A stretch of DNA of 64,000 bases from Cryobacterium psychrophilum. Its GTDB lineage: Bacteria; Actinomycetota; Actinomycetes; Actinomycetales; Microbacteriaceae. The position numbers and the translations under genes were made by a program. The notes beneath the pieces were generated by a model, which was not told the DNA's origin, made no database searches, and was given only the letters and a program-made list of their open reading frames with translations. Below, piece by piece: positions 17,203-25,907 of the stretch (positions within the stretch are counted from its first letter, which is position 1; every line of letters starts with the position of its first letter). The DNA lies in assembly GCF_004365915.1 (NCBI RefSeq), contig NZ_SODI01000001.1, positions 1,116,001 through 1,180,000 on the forward strand. Reading direction: 5' to 3'.

Positions 17203-18069
17203 ATGCTCCCCGTTGAAGACACGCTCGTCACCTATCCCTCGGGCGCTGTCGAGACCGCCGCAACCGTCGCGCACGTGCGAGACCTCACCGATGGGCGACG
17301 CGCGGTTCTGCTCGATGTGACCAGCGTGCACCCGGTCGATGCCGGTTGGCCTGACCAGGGCGCCGACCGTGCCGTGCTCCGCTCCGGCACCGACGAGATC
17401 ATCGTGCTTGACTGCGTCGTGGGTGCCACCGACGGGGCGGACCTGTACCTTGGGCGCGACATCCCCGTGGGCAAGGGCACCGAGGGCTGGGCCTTCGTGG
17501 TGGTGCACATCGTCGTCGGCGACTGCGCCCTGGCCGAGGGCGATTCGGTTGCCACCAGCGTCGACGTGGGATTCCGTGCGCGCACATCAGCCGGACACAC
17601 GGCCTGCCACCTCGCGTCGCTCGCTCTCAACCTCGCGGTCGCCGACCGCTGGAAGAAGGAGCCGCGCTCCGACGCGCTCGGCACCCCCGACTTCGACGGC
17701 ACCGCCATCGACGTCTCGCTGATCACCGAGAACACGTCCACCGATACGTATCGGCTCGGCAAGTCGCTGCGTAAAAAAGGGTTCGTGACCGGGGGACTCG
17801 AAGAGGCCCTCCCCACGATCGAGCGTTTCATCAACGCAACACTCGCCACATGGGTCGCAACGGATGCCGCGGTGCACATCGATCGCGACGGCGACCGTCT
17901 CACGGACCGTCGTTACTGGGCCTTGGACCTTCCGGGCCAGACCCTCCGCATTCCATGCGGGGGCACGCACGTGAGCGCACTCAGCGAACTCGGCTCCCTG
18001 CGCGTGATCCTTTCAATGCAGGACGTGGAGGGCACGAACGTGCTCACGATGGTGACACGCGTCGGCTGA
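17203..18069 (+). CDS. AlaX-type alanyl-tRNA editing hydrolase
   Basis: Free-standing relative of the alanyl-tRNA synthetase editing domain, 288 aa, probably hydrolysing mischarged Ser- or Gly-tRNA(Ala) in the cytosol. Both zinc-site motifs are present: HTACH (HxxxH) and PCGGTHV (CxxxH). An N-terminal beta-barrel-like part (about residues 1-85) corresponds to the accessory domain of AlaX-M/L proteins. The start at 17203 was chosen because GAAAGG stands at the correct distance. A longer frame would overlap the terminator just upstream. The gene is monocistronic. It could act on another aminoacyl ester, so specificity is uncertain. Confidence 0.82.
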   Translation: MLPVEDTLVTYPSGAVETAATVAHVRDLTDGRRAVLLDVTSVHPVDAGWPDQGADRAVLRSGTDEIIVLDCVVGATDGADLYLGRDIPVGKGTEGWAFVVVHIVVGDCALAEGDSVATSVDVGFRARTSAGHTACHLASLALNLAVADRWKKEPRSDALGTPDFDGTAIDVSLITENTSTDTYRLGKSLRKKGFVTGGLEEALPTIERFINATLATWVATDAAVHIDRDGDRLTDRRYWALDLPGQTLRIPCGGTHVSALSELGSLRVILSMQDVEGTNVLTMVTRVG

Positions 18070-18113
18070 GGCCCCCGGTACACCTGCACCCGAGGCGGCT
18101 CGGCGAGCCGGGC

Positions 18114-20144
18114 TCAGATGCAATCGCGCGGGATCGTGGTGTTCCACGTCTTGGACATCACCCGCCGTCCACCCTCGAAGGCGTCGAGTTCGGCGTAGAG
18201 GTGAAAATCGGTGGGCGTCGAGCTGAGCACCGTTCTCGTTCTCGTATGCACCTTCCAATCGCCGCGCTCGAACTGCATGGTCCAGTTGGTCTCGCCGCGA
18301 ACGGAGTTGAAATCCGCCCCGACAAAGCTGTACCGTTCGTCCACCCGGCGCGTGACGAGCAGGTCGATGTCGCGGAAGTGCACCACGCCGAGGTCTTTGA
18401 CCACGGTCAGGGCCGCCGACAGGTCGACGAGGTTCCGGGAGACGTGCCAGACCTGCTCGCCGGGTTGCTTCTGGGTCACGGCAATCGGCGCGGCCCCTTC
18501 CGCCTCGTCGAAGCGCGGCACCGGGTCCGCGGCGTCGACGCCGACCGGGCGTACAGGCAGTATCAGGCAGCTCTGGCCGGGGTCGACCGTCAGCCGCACC
18601 GATTCCGGCGGCGGCCAGACCAACGGCCAATACGACGTCGAGAGCGAGATCCGCAGCCGATGCCCCGCGGGGAACGCCTGCGCCATTCCGTTGAGTTGCA
18701 CCGTGACCCTGTGGCGTTCACCTGGTTCCAGCGGCTGGGGGGCATCCGAGCCGCCGTAGTGGTTCAGGTTGCGCATGCCATAGCTGACCCGGGTCGCCTC
18801 GCCGTCTGGTGCGACATCGGACAGCCGCACGGCCACCATGGCGACCGGACGATCGGCGGAGAGCACGAGCTCCACGAGGGGCGCTCCGAGCACCTCCAGG
18901 CGTTCGGACAGCGGGTCGCTGTCGAAGACCATCGAGCCGCCGTCCTCCTCGCGCTGGTCGTATGGCATGTCCGGAGGGGCGTTGTAGGAACACCATTTTC
19001 CCGCGAACTGCCCCACCGACAGCGGCGACTGCACCGTCAGCTCCGTGCTGGGCTCCGGGGACTCCCCCGGCCCGGCGATCCGGTGAAGTCCGAGCGGGTA
19101 AAACGTCTCAACGATGCGCGGGCTGGGCCAGCTCGGCTCGCCCACCCAGCGCCCCGGGCGATGTTTGTAGCTGGTCGCGGGGCGTACCGTGTCCTGCATC
19201 CAGATGGTCAGCGCCGGGCCGTCCATCGCGCCGTTGTCACGCTTATCCTTCAGCCAGTGGTCCCACCAGATGACGGCCTCCTGCAGGAACCCGATCGGCG
19301 GGCCGGGTTGGCCCTGGTGCGGGTATTTGTGACTCCAGGGGCCGATTAGGCCCCGGACCGGGCTGTGGAGTCCCGAGAGCAGTCGGAACACCGCGTTGGA
19401 GTACCCGTCGGCCCAGCCGCTCACGGCGAGCACCGGGCATTCGATCGCGGAGTAGTCCTCTTTGACAGAACCGCGCCGCCAGTACGCGTCGCGGCGTTGG
19501 TGTCGCAGCCACGGCTCGAGCCACAGCCCGCTGTGCCGGAGCCGACCCAACCAGATTTCGCGCCAGCGATCACCGACGATTACCGGATCGGGCGGGCAGG
19601 AGGTGTAGGCGAACATCGTCGAGGCCCAGGACAGGTTGTCGCTGAGCAGACAGCCGCCCATGTAGTGCACGTCGTCGGCGTACCGGTCGTCGGAGGAACA
19701 GACGGTGATGATGGCGCCCAGCCCCGGCGGCCGACGCGCGGCGACTTGCAGGGCGTTGAACCCTCCCCACGAGATCCCCATCATCCCGGTACGCCCTGTG
19801 CACCACGGCTGCGCCGCCATCCACGCCAGCACTTCCTCGGCGTCGCAGAGCTCCCGCTCGAGGTATTCGTCGGTGAGCACCCCCTCGGAGTCGCCGCTGC
19901 CGCGCAGGTCGACGCGTAGGCAGGCGTAGCCATGGCCGGCCATGTACGGATGGTTGATGGAGTCCCGCTGCGCGGTGAGGTCGCGTTTGCGGTACGGAAT
20001 CATCTCCAGCACCCCGGGCACGGGCTCGCGCCCCGAGAGAACGGGGCGCCACAGGCGTGCGGAAAGCCGGACGCCGTCGGACATGGGAATCCACAGGTGT
20101 TCGATTTCCTCGACCTCGTGGGGCAAGGTGGTGACGGTACGCAT
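18114..20144 (-). CDS. CocE/NonD-family hydrolase (S15-like)
   Basis: Large serine hydrolase of 676 aa. The alpha/beta catalytic domain has the nucleophile Ser125 in GISWGGFN, the acid in VSGWADGYSN and the His in GPWSHKYP. The C-terminal half (from about residue 385) is the jelly-roll domain of the X-Pro dipeptidyl peptidase/cocaine esterase group, with VEGD-like beta strands around DPLSERLEVLGAPLVEL. No signal peptide is visible, so it is probably cytoplasmic. It lies 14 bp downstream of an ATP-grasp ligase gene in the same direction, forming a two-gene operon. The pairing suggests that one enzyme makes and the other cleaves or transfers an amide or ester. Confidence 0.9.
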   Translation of the reverse strand: MRTVTTLPHEVEEIEHLWIPMSDGVRLSARLWRPVLSGREPVPGVLEMIPYRKRDLTAQRDSINHPYMAGHGYACLRVDLRGSGDSEGVLTDEYLERELCDAEEVLAWMAAQPWCTGRTGMMGISWGGFNALQVAARRPPGLGAIITVCSSDDRYADDVHYMGGCLLSDNLSWASTMFAYTSCPPDPVIVGDRWREIWLGRLRHSGLWLEPWLRHQRRDAYWRRGSVKEDYSAIECPVLAVSGWADGYSNAVFRLLSGLHSPVRGLIGPWSHKYPHQGQPGPPIGFLQEAVIWWDHWLKDKRDNGAMDGPALTIWMQDTVRPATSYKHRPGRWVGEPSWPSPRIVETFYPLGLHRIAGPGESPEPSTELTVQSPLSVGQFAGKWCSYNAPPDMPYDQREEDGGSMVFDSDPLSERLEVLGAPLVELVLSADRPVAMVAVRLSDVAPDGEATRVSYGMRNLNHYGGSDAPQPLEPGERHRVTVQLNGMAQAFPAGHRLRISLSTSYWPLVWPPPESVRLTVDPGQSCLILPVRPVGVDAADPVPRFDEAEGAAPIAVTQKQPGEQVWHVSRNLVDLSAALTVVKDLGVVHFRDIDLLVTRRVDERYSFVGADFNSVRGETNWTMQFERGDWKVHTRTRTVLSSTPTDFHLYAELDAFEGGRRVMSKTWNTTIPRDCI

Positions 20145-20158
20145 CCGGCTCCTCCTGG

Positions 20159-21436
20159 TTAGTCATCAATCGTGAAGTTGAGTGCCTCGACGCACTGGGT
20201 GTATTTGTCGCTCAATTCCTGCTCGTCGCGTCCGCCGGTGTAGATTTCCGCCAGAACGTAGCTGTAGCTGTCTTCGCCATCGAGCTCCGAGAGCCTCGTC
20301 CCCTCCGGAGCGGTGACGCAAACCGTAGTGCCCATAATGCGGCCCTCGATCTCGGCGACCTCCTCACGTGTCGGTACGCGGCGCACCAGACCGTTGGAGA
20401 AACGCCGCAGGAACCATTTCGCCGCCAAGGGGAACGCCCCCTTCCCCAGTTCGACGCGGCGCGGGTCACGATCCAGGGCCAGGTCGAGCATGTACGCATG
20501 ATTGGCCACACCGTCGACGAGCTCGAACAGCAGGGCGTGCGACTGGGAATGCCGGGCGTTGATCTCAAGCAGACTGATCCGCTCGGTTACCCGGTCCCAG
20601 AAGTACTCGATGTTGAACGTGCTGTTGTTCAGCCCGAGGGCTGTGATCACGCGGCGAGACACCTCGCCCATATAATCCAGGGTGTGCTCCGGGACGAGCC
20701 GCGAAGGGTACTGATAGCGCAGGAAGCTGGACTCACCGCTGTAACTGACCGAGTCGACCACCCCGTAGATTTCGACTCGGCCGCCGCGACTGAAACCCTC
20801 GACGGTGACCTGTTGGCCGGTGGCGGCCTCCTCGACCAGGCAGGTCTGGACGCCGACCGCGGCGATCTCCGCGGGCAGGTCGACCAGGGCGAGGACCTCG
20901 GCGAAGGGGCCTCCAATCCGATCAACCACCTGGCGCTCCTCATCCAGGGAGTCCCGGAGCTGCTCATCGTTCTCGACATAGAGGGCGCCCTGGGATGCGG
21001 TGGACTTGATCGGCTTGATCCAGACCGGGTAGGAGAGCGGCGCCGGAAGGGTGGGGTTATCGTCAGTCAGGTCGAGGAGGCCGAAGGGCACGTATTCGTC
21101 GATCACCTTGCGTTGTTCCAGCCGGCTCCAGTATTTGTGCTCGCATTTCAGGACGGCTTCGAGGCCCGCCGAAGGCAATCCGTAGTGCGTGCACAATATG
21201 GGGACCATCATGCTCACCGGGAAGTCCCAGTAGCCCATGATGGCGTCGATGGAACCATCGAAGGAATCCAGTTGGCGCCGGGCCTTGTCCAGCAGCTCCG
21301 GAACAGAGACGGTCCCGGTCTGGAGTTCTCGGCGCGTGAGTAGCTGATGAAAATCGTACTGATCGGCATCCGCCAGCCGGAGCAGCGTCGAGAGGTTGAG
21401 CTCGTCAAGCCCGAGGACGAAAATGTTCCGGCTCAT
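20159..21436 (-). CDS. ATP-grasp ligase paired with CocE-like hydrolase
   Basis: A 425-aa ATP-grasp protein of the carboxylate-amine ligase type. The N-terminal pre-ATP-grasp domain starts MSRNIFVLGLDELNL. The central ATP-binding part includes YPVWIKPIKSTASQGALYV (the lysine-bearing strands). The magnesium-binding region is FNIEYFWD followed by LLEINARHSQSH, where the Glu and Asn are the metal ligands. A C-terminal domain follows from about residue 330. GGGGAAAGG precedes the ATG. It is the first gene of an operon with the CocE/NonD hydrolase. Substrates are unknown; a small peptide or amide conjugate is the natural guess for this fold. Confidence 0.88.
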   Translation of the reverse strand: MSRNIFVLGLDELNLSTLLRLADADQYDFHQLLTRRELQTGTVSVPELLDKARRQLDSFDGSIDAIMGYWDFPVSMMVPILCTHYGLPSAGLEAVLKCEHKYWSRLEQRKVIDEYVPFGLLDLTDDNPTLPAPLSYPVWIKPIKSTASQGALYVENDEQLRDSLDEERQVVDRIGGPFAEVLALVDLPAEIAAVGVQTCLVEEAATGQQVTVEGFSRGGRVEIYGVVDSVSYSGESSFLRYQYPSRLVPEHTLDYMGEVSRRVITALGLNNSTFNIEYFWDRVTERISLLEINARHSQSHALLFELVDGVANHAYMLDLALDRDPRRVELGKGAFPLAAKWFLRRFSNGLVRRVPTREEVAEIEGRIMGTTVCVTAPEGTRLSELDGEDSYSYVLAEIYTGGRDEQELSDKYTQCVEALNFTIDD

Positions 21437-21809
21437 CGGTGGCCTTTCCCCGTGGCGAGCGATACCTCGCCGGTGAACTTTGGAGCACGAACCGACTGGC
21501 CCGCGGTGTGATTGTATCCGGACCGGCCACCTCGCCTAGGGGTAATTTTTCCGGCATGGTGCAGGCGATGGAGGGCGGTCGACCTCGGCAGTGCGCACGA
21601 GCCGAAACCAGCCGAAGGCGGCACGGTCGAGTCCTGGGAACGTTCGGGAGCCAACCCGGTCGGAGGCTGGTACGGTCTGAAGAAGGGTCTGCGCGGACGG
21701 TTCGGCATGTACCTCCCGCCTCTTCTGGAGGCTGTCGGTCTCGCCATCCTCGAGCAGAATCCCCTGAAACAACCGCATGCGCGCGCTCTAACGTTTGGCC
21801 CCACTCCTC
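21437..21809. other. Divergent promoter region of 373 bp, no gene seen
   Basis: Lies between the start of the ATP-grasp gene (leftward) and that of the extradiol dioxygenase gene (rightward). Open frames cross it but show no domain and no ribosome site. It must hold both promoters. I found no strong symmetric operator. Confidence 0.6.
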
Positions 21810-22829
21810 ATGATCAAGCTGCTCTCCCACCTCTCGCACGTTCGGCTGGCGGCGGCGGACGTCGAGGCATCCGTTCTCTTCTACAGCGGGCAGCTGGGCC
21901 TGCGCGAGGTCTACCGCGACCATGGTTCGGTCTACCTGCGCACGAGCGACGACTTCTACCTGTTCAGCCTCGTGGTCGAGCCTGGACCCGAACCCGCGCT
22001 GGTGAGCCTGGGCTGGCGCACGGTGAGCGAGGCTGCGCTCGACGAGGCGGCGGAGCGAGTGCAGTCGTCCGGGGTGGAGGGGCAGTGGCGACAGCCTGCG
22101 TTCGGGCGCGGCCGCTCCTTCGTGTTCACGGGGCCGTGGGGGCACACGATGGAGTTGTTCGCCCACGCCGAAAAGTTTCGACCGCCACAACACGCCGCAG
22201 AGGCGGAGGCCGGCACGGCAGACGTGCGAGCGCTCGACCATGTGACGATCGCGACGACCGAGGTGACCGCCTGCGTCACGTGGCACAGCGACGTTCTCGG
22301 ACTGCAGCTCCAACCGGAGACCCAGCTCGACAGTTCCGACATCACCGTCTACGCCGTTCTCGGTACCAACGCCGCATCGCGCGAGCTCGGCGTGGTGCTC
22401 GACAGCTCTTCCAGGCCCGGCCGAATCAATCACGTTGCGTACCGACTCGACACTCGGCAGGCTCTCCTCGATGCCGCCCCGGCCCTTACTGCCGGCGGAG
22501 TGCGCATTGAGCACGGTCCGAGCACCCACCTCGAATACGGTCCGAGCATCCATGTGCTCGGCGAACAGAACTACCTCTACGTTCGCGAACCGAGCGGCCT
22601 GCGCGTGGAGCTGACCACCGGCGGGTTTCTTCCGGCGGTGCCTGACCGCACCCCTGCCCTCTGGCGGCCTTCCCCCGGCCCCGGCAACTTCTACCTGAAT
22701 GCCCGCATGCCGCTGTCTATGACTGAGGGTTTTCCACCGGATGGCTCCCCCACCGCAACCGAGGAGGGACTGGTTCCCGGCACGGAGACGCGCCTTGTGC
22801 CTCCGATCATCCCCCGCCGAATGCACTGA
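21810..22829 (+). CDS. Extradiol ring-cleavage dioxygenase (catechol 2,3-dioxygenase type)
   Basis: Fe(II)-dependent VOC-fold enzyme of 339 aa with two repeats. The catalytic half carries the metal ligands His in ALDHVTIATT, His in RINHVAYRLD and Glu in GLRVELTTG. The first half (HLSHVRLAAADVEASV) is the non-catalytic repeat. The ATG at 21810 begins MIKLLSHLSHVRL. An upstream TTG at 21795 is less likely. It would open a catechol-type ring next to the hydroxyls. No other meta-cleavage gene lies nearby, which is unusual for this enzyme. The ring substrate is unknown. Confidence 0.88.
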   Translation: MIKLLSHLSHVRLAAADVEASVLFYSGQLGLREVYRDHGSVYLRTSDDFYLFSLVVEPGPEPALVSLGWRTVSEAALDEAAERVQSSGVEGQWRQPAFGRGRSFVFTGPWGHTMELFAHAEKFRPPQHAAEAEAGTADVRALDHVTIATTEVTACVTWHSDVLGLQLQPETQLDSSDITVYAVLGTNAASRELGVVLDSSSRPGRINHVAYRLDTRQALLDAAPALTAGGVRIEHGPSTHLEYGPSIHVLGEQNYLYVREPSGLRVELTTGGFLPAVPDRTPALWRPSPGPGNFYLNARMPLSMTEGFPPDGSPTATEEGLVPGTETRLVPPIIPRRMH

Positions 22830-22926
22830 CCGTCCCCCCCGCTTCTCCCGACACTGTCCGGCGTTGTGTGTCGAACGGATTACGTTTACGGGCTATTTCG
22901 CCCAATCAGACCGTTGTGCTTGCGCT

Positions 22927-22941
22927 GATTGTTCAACAATC
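22927..22941. promoter_or_regulatory. GntR-type operator before the transporter gene
   Basis: GATTGTTCAACAATC is a perfect 15-bp palindrome (7-bp arms around C22934), 65 bp upstream of the NRAMP-fold transporter start. The core ATTGTTCAACAAT recurs exactly at 30155-30167 before pxpA. The TTGT-N-ACAA layout suits FCD-type GntR regulators, and one is encoded at 25210-25890 between the two sites. Binding is inferred. Confidence 0.75.
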
Positions 22942-23006
22942 GTAGGCTTTCAGAAACCCAACGGCCTCCGGCGCTGGGGCCCGCCCCAACGAAGTGAGCG
23001 CAGCAC

Positions 23007-24236
23007 ATGGTCACCACGGTTCCTCCCGTCCAGGAAAAGCGACGCAAGCCCCGCAGCCAGCACCGCGGTGCGCTACTCGGCGCCATGTTCCTCATGGCAA
23101 CGAGCGCCGTCGGTCCCGGCTTCATCGTGCAGACCACGAACTTCACGGTTCAGCTCGGCGCCGCGTTCGCATTCGCCATCCTGGTATCGATCCTCGTCGA
23201 CATCGCCGTGCAGCTCAACGTGTGGCGGGTCATCGGAGTGAGCGGGAAGCGCGCACAGGAGCTGGCCAACACGGTCCTGCCCGGTGCCGGCTGGTTCCTC
23301 GCCGCACTCATCTGCCTCGGCGGGCTCGTCTTCAATGTTGGCAACATCGCCGGAGCCGGCCTCGGCCTCAACGTGCTGCTGGGCATCGACGCGCGTCTCG
23401 GCGGAATCCTCTCGGCCGTCGTCGCCATTGCCATCTTCCTCAGCAAGCGCGCCGGCCTCGCCCTCGACAAGATCGTCGTCGTGCTCGGCGCCGTGATGAT
23501 CATCCTGGTTGCCTACGTGGCCATCGTGTCGCAGCCGCCACTGGGTGAAGCGATCAAGAATGCGGTCATTCCCGAGAACATCGACTTTCTCATCATCACC
23601 ACCCTGATCGGTGGCACGATCGGCGGGTACATCACCTACGCCGGTGCACACCGCATGATCGACACGGGTATTTCCGGCAAGGAAAACGTTCGCGAAATCA
23701 CGCGCAGCTCCATTCTCGGCATCATCATCACCGGTGTCATCCGCGTTCTGCTCTTCCTCGCCATCCTCGGCGTGGTCGCCGGCGGCGTGGCGCTCACGAG
23801 CGATAACCTCGCGGCCGAAGCCTTCCAGTCCGCAGCGGGCGACCTCGGCTTCCGGCTGTTTGGAGTCATCCTCTGGGCAGCGTCGATCACCTCGGTGATC
23901 GGTGCCGCATATACGTCGATCTCCTTTGTCACCACCTCGAAGACCTCGCCGCGCGTGCGCAGTCTCGCGACGTGCGCATTCATCGCCGTCTCGACCGTCA
24001 TCTACTCCTTCATCGGCCAGGCACCGGCAACGCTGCTCATCATGGCTGGCGCAGTCAACGGTCTGATCCTGCCCGTGGGCTTCGCCGTCATCCTCTGGGT
24101 GGCGTGGCGCCGGCGCGATCTGCTCGGCGGGTACGTGTATCCCAAGGGGCTCCTGATCATCGGCGTGCTCGCCTGGCTGCTCACGCTCTTCCTCGGCTAC
24201 CAGTCCCTCGGTGGCCTCGCAAAGCTCTGGGTCTAG
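23007..24236 (+). CDS. NRAMP-fold transporter of the 5-oxoproline locus (YcsG-like)
   Basis: Membrane protein of 409 aa with about 11 segments, related to the NRAMP family and positioned like YcsG beside pxpA/kipI/kipA in Bacillus subtilis. The opening VGPGFIVQTTNFTVQL aligns with NRAMP helix 1 (GPGF conserved), but the metal-binding DPGN is absent. The helix-6 metal motif MPH appears as GAH in YAGAHRMIDTG. It therefore probably does not move divalent metals. Uptake of 5-oxoproline or a related amide is the better guess from context. It is followed after 5 bp by a DUF1445 gene, and a palindromic operator lies 65 bp upstream. Confidence 0.85.
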   Translation: MVTTVPPVQEKRRKPRSQHRGALLGAMFLMATSAVGPGFIVQTTNFTVQLGAAFAFAILVSILVDIAVQLNVWRVIGVSGKRAQELANTVLPGAGWFLAALICLGGLVFNVGNIAGAGLGLNVLLGIDARLGGILSAVVAIAIFLSKRAGLALDKIVVVLGAVMIILVAYVAIVSQPPLGEAIKNAVIPENIDFLIITTLIGGTIGGYITYAGAHRMIDTGISGKENVREITRSSILGIIITGVIRVLLFLAILGVVAGGVALTSDNLAAEAFQSAAGDLGFRLFGVILWAASITSVIGAAYTSISFVTTSKTSPRVRSLATCAFIAVSTVIYSFIGQAPATLLIMAGAVNGLILPVGFAVILWVAWRRRDLLGGYVYPKGLLIIGVLAWLLTLFLGYQSLGGLAKLWV

Positions 24237-24241
24237 CACCA

Positions 24242-25090
24242 ATGACGATGCGTGCGGACGGTTCGGCGGGGCCGGCCGACATGAGGCTGCCCGGGATCCC
24301 GAGTGCTCCCGAGCGGGCGGCGCTCACGCCCGCCGAGGCGCGAGCGCTGTTCCGGGACGGCCTGGCCACACCGACCGCGGGCTGGTCCAGCGGGTTCACG
24401 CAGGCCAACCTCATCATCGTGCCGCGCGAGCAGGCCTTCGACGTGCTGCTCTTTGCCCAGCGGAATCCGAAGTCCTGCCCCATCCTCGGCGTGATCGAGG
24501 CCGGTGCGACGAGCGGTCCCCTGCTCGCGGACGGCGATATCCGCACCGATGTGGGTCGCTACATGGTGTACGAGAACGGTGTTCTCGTGGCGGAGCCGAC
24601 GGACCTTCACGACTGGTGGCGCCCCGATCTCGTGACCTTCATCGTGGGCTGCAGCTTCACCTTTGAGGCGGCTCTCCAGCACGAGGGCATCCCCATCGCG
24701 CACATCGAGGAGGGCAGCAACGTGCCCATGTACCGCACCAATGTGCGTTGCGCGCCGGCCGGAGAAATGTCCGGCCCGCTCGTCGTCTCCATGCGGCCGA
24801 TCGCCGCTGATCGGATAGCCGATGCCGTGCGGATCACCGCGCAGTACCCCGCGGTTCATGGCGACCCCGTGCACGTGGGTGACCCGGCCGCGCTGGGCAT
24901 CCGTGACCTGGCGCGCCCAGACTTCGGCGACGCCGTGACGGTGCCGGCTGGGCACGTGCCCGTCTTCTGGGCGTGCGGGGTCACCCCGCAGGCGGCCGTC
25001 ATGGAATCGCGTCCGCCGCTGGCGATCGGCCACGCCCCCGGTCACATGCTCATCACGGACGCGCGCGACTCTGACTACCTCGTTCCTTAG
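24242..25090 (+). CDS. DUF1445 putative hydro-lyase (YcsI-like)
   Basis: A 282-aa cytosolic protein of the DUF1445/YcsI family, which includes D-glutamate cyclase, an enzyme interconverting D-glutamate and 5-oxo-D-proline. Conserved blocks are seen: ANLIIVPREQAFDVLLF, the acidic DLVTFIVGCSFTFEAAL, and VPVFWACGVTPQAAV near the C-terminus. It starts 6 nt after the transporter stop and is in the same operon. A second possible start is ATG 24248. Its presence beside PxpABC-type genes supports a role in handling 5-oxoproline or a related lactam. Confidence 0.88.
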   Translation: MTMRADGSAGPADMRLPGIPSAPERAALTPAEARALFRDGLATPTAGWSSGFTQANLIIVPREQAFDVLLFAQRNPKSCPILGVIEAGATSGPLLADGDIRTDVGRYMVYENGVLVAEPTDLHDWWRPDLVTFIVGCSFTFEAALQHEGIPIAHIEEGSNVPMYRTNVRCAPAGEMSGPLVVSMRPIAADRIADAVRITAQYPAVHGDPVHVGDPAALGIRDLARPDFGDAVTVPAGHVPVFWACGVTPQAAVMESRPPLAIGHAPGHMLITDARDSDYLVP

Positions 25091-25209
25091 CCCGCCGGCG
25101 GCCCGCGGAACGGCTCTGGTGGCGCCCTGTGCATACTCCTGACGGCGACGTTGCCAGCCTAGAGTAGGCGACCACAGTGGCGGCCACAGTGCCGGTCACA
25201 GCGGCGCTG

Positions 25210-25890
25210 TCAGCCGTGGGCGCGAGCAGCAAGGAGCTGCTCTTCGGCGCGGTGCAGATAGCTGACCATCAGTGCCGCAGACTCGGCCCGGTCGCCGGCC
25301 TCAAAGCGCTCGAGAATGCGGGCATTCTCTTCGATATACGGCGCGTGGAAACCCGGATCGGCGACCATGGAGTGGAACACGAGTCGCATCTCCGCGAGCA
25401 CCTGTGCCATCTGTCCGTTGAGGCGCTCGCTGCGGGCGAGGGCGACGACACCGGCGTGGAATTCCTGGTTGGCGCCGGCCATCCCCGGCACGGAGCCCTT
25501 GGCGCGTGCGACGCGAGCACGAGCGATGGCCGAGTGGAGGGCATCCGTTCTCTCATCGGTGCACCACATGAGCGCGGCCGGCTCGAGAAAACGGCGCACC
25601 CGATAGATCTCGCGAACGTCATCGACCGAGGGCAGCGTGACGAAAACGCCACGGTTGGGAATGCGGGTGACCACATGTTCGCCGGCGAGTGTGGCGAACG
25701 CCTCGCGCAAGGTGTTGCGGGAAACACCCAGCACGTCGCACAGGACGTGCTCGGAAAGCTTCGCGCCCGGCGCCAACTGCCCGGCGGAGATCCGCTCGCG
25801 CAGCACCGACGCCGCCCATATTCCCGTTTCGGCATGTCGATCATCGGCGGTCGCCCGACGCAGGTCGGGGAGGATCTCGTCGAGGGTCAT
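25210..25890 (-). CDS. GntR-family (FCD) regulator of the 5-oxoproline locus
   Basis: Transcription factor of 226 aa. The N-terminal winged helix includes VLRERISAGQLAPGAKLSE and LGVSRNTLREAFATLAGEH, the standard GntR recognition helix. The C-terminal helical FCD domain has the metal-site pattern DVREIYRVRRFLEPAAL and NQEFHAGVVALA. ATG 25890 is the correct start; longer upstream frame is not GntR-like. It is the last gene of the pxpA, pxpBC, carboxylase operon, 17 bp after the carboxylase. Identical palindromes in front of both arms of the locus are its probable operators. Confidence 0.92.
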   Translation of the reverse strand: MTLDEILPDLRRATADDRHAETGIWAASVLRERISAGQLAPGAKLSEHVLCDVLGVSRNTLREAFATLAGEHVVTRIPNRGVFVTLPSVDDVREIYRVRRFLEPAALMWCTDERTDALHSAIARARVARAKGSVPGMAGANQEFHAGVVALARSERLNGQMAQVLAEMRLVFHSMVADPGFHAPYIEENARILERFEAGDRAESAALMVSYLHRAEEQLLAARAHG

Positions 25891-25907
25891 AGCCCCACAG
25901 TATCTAC

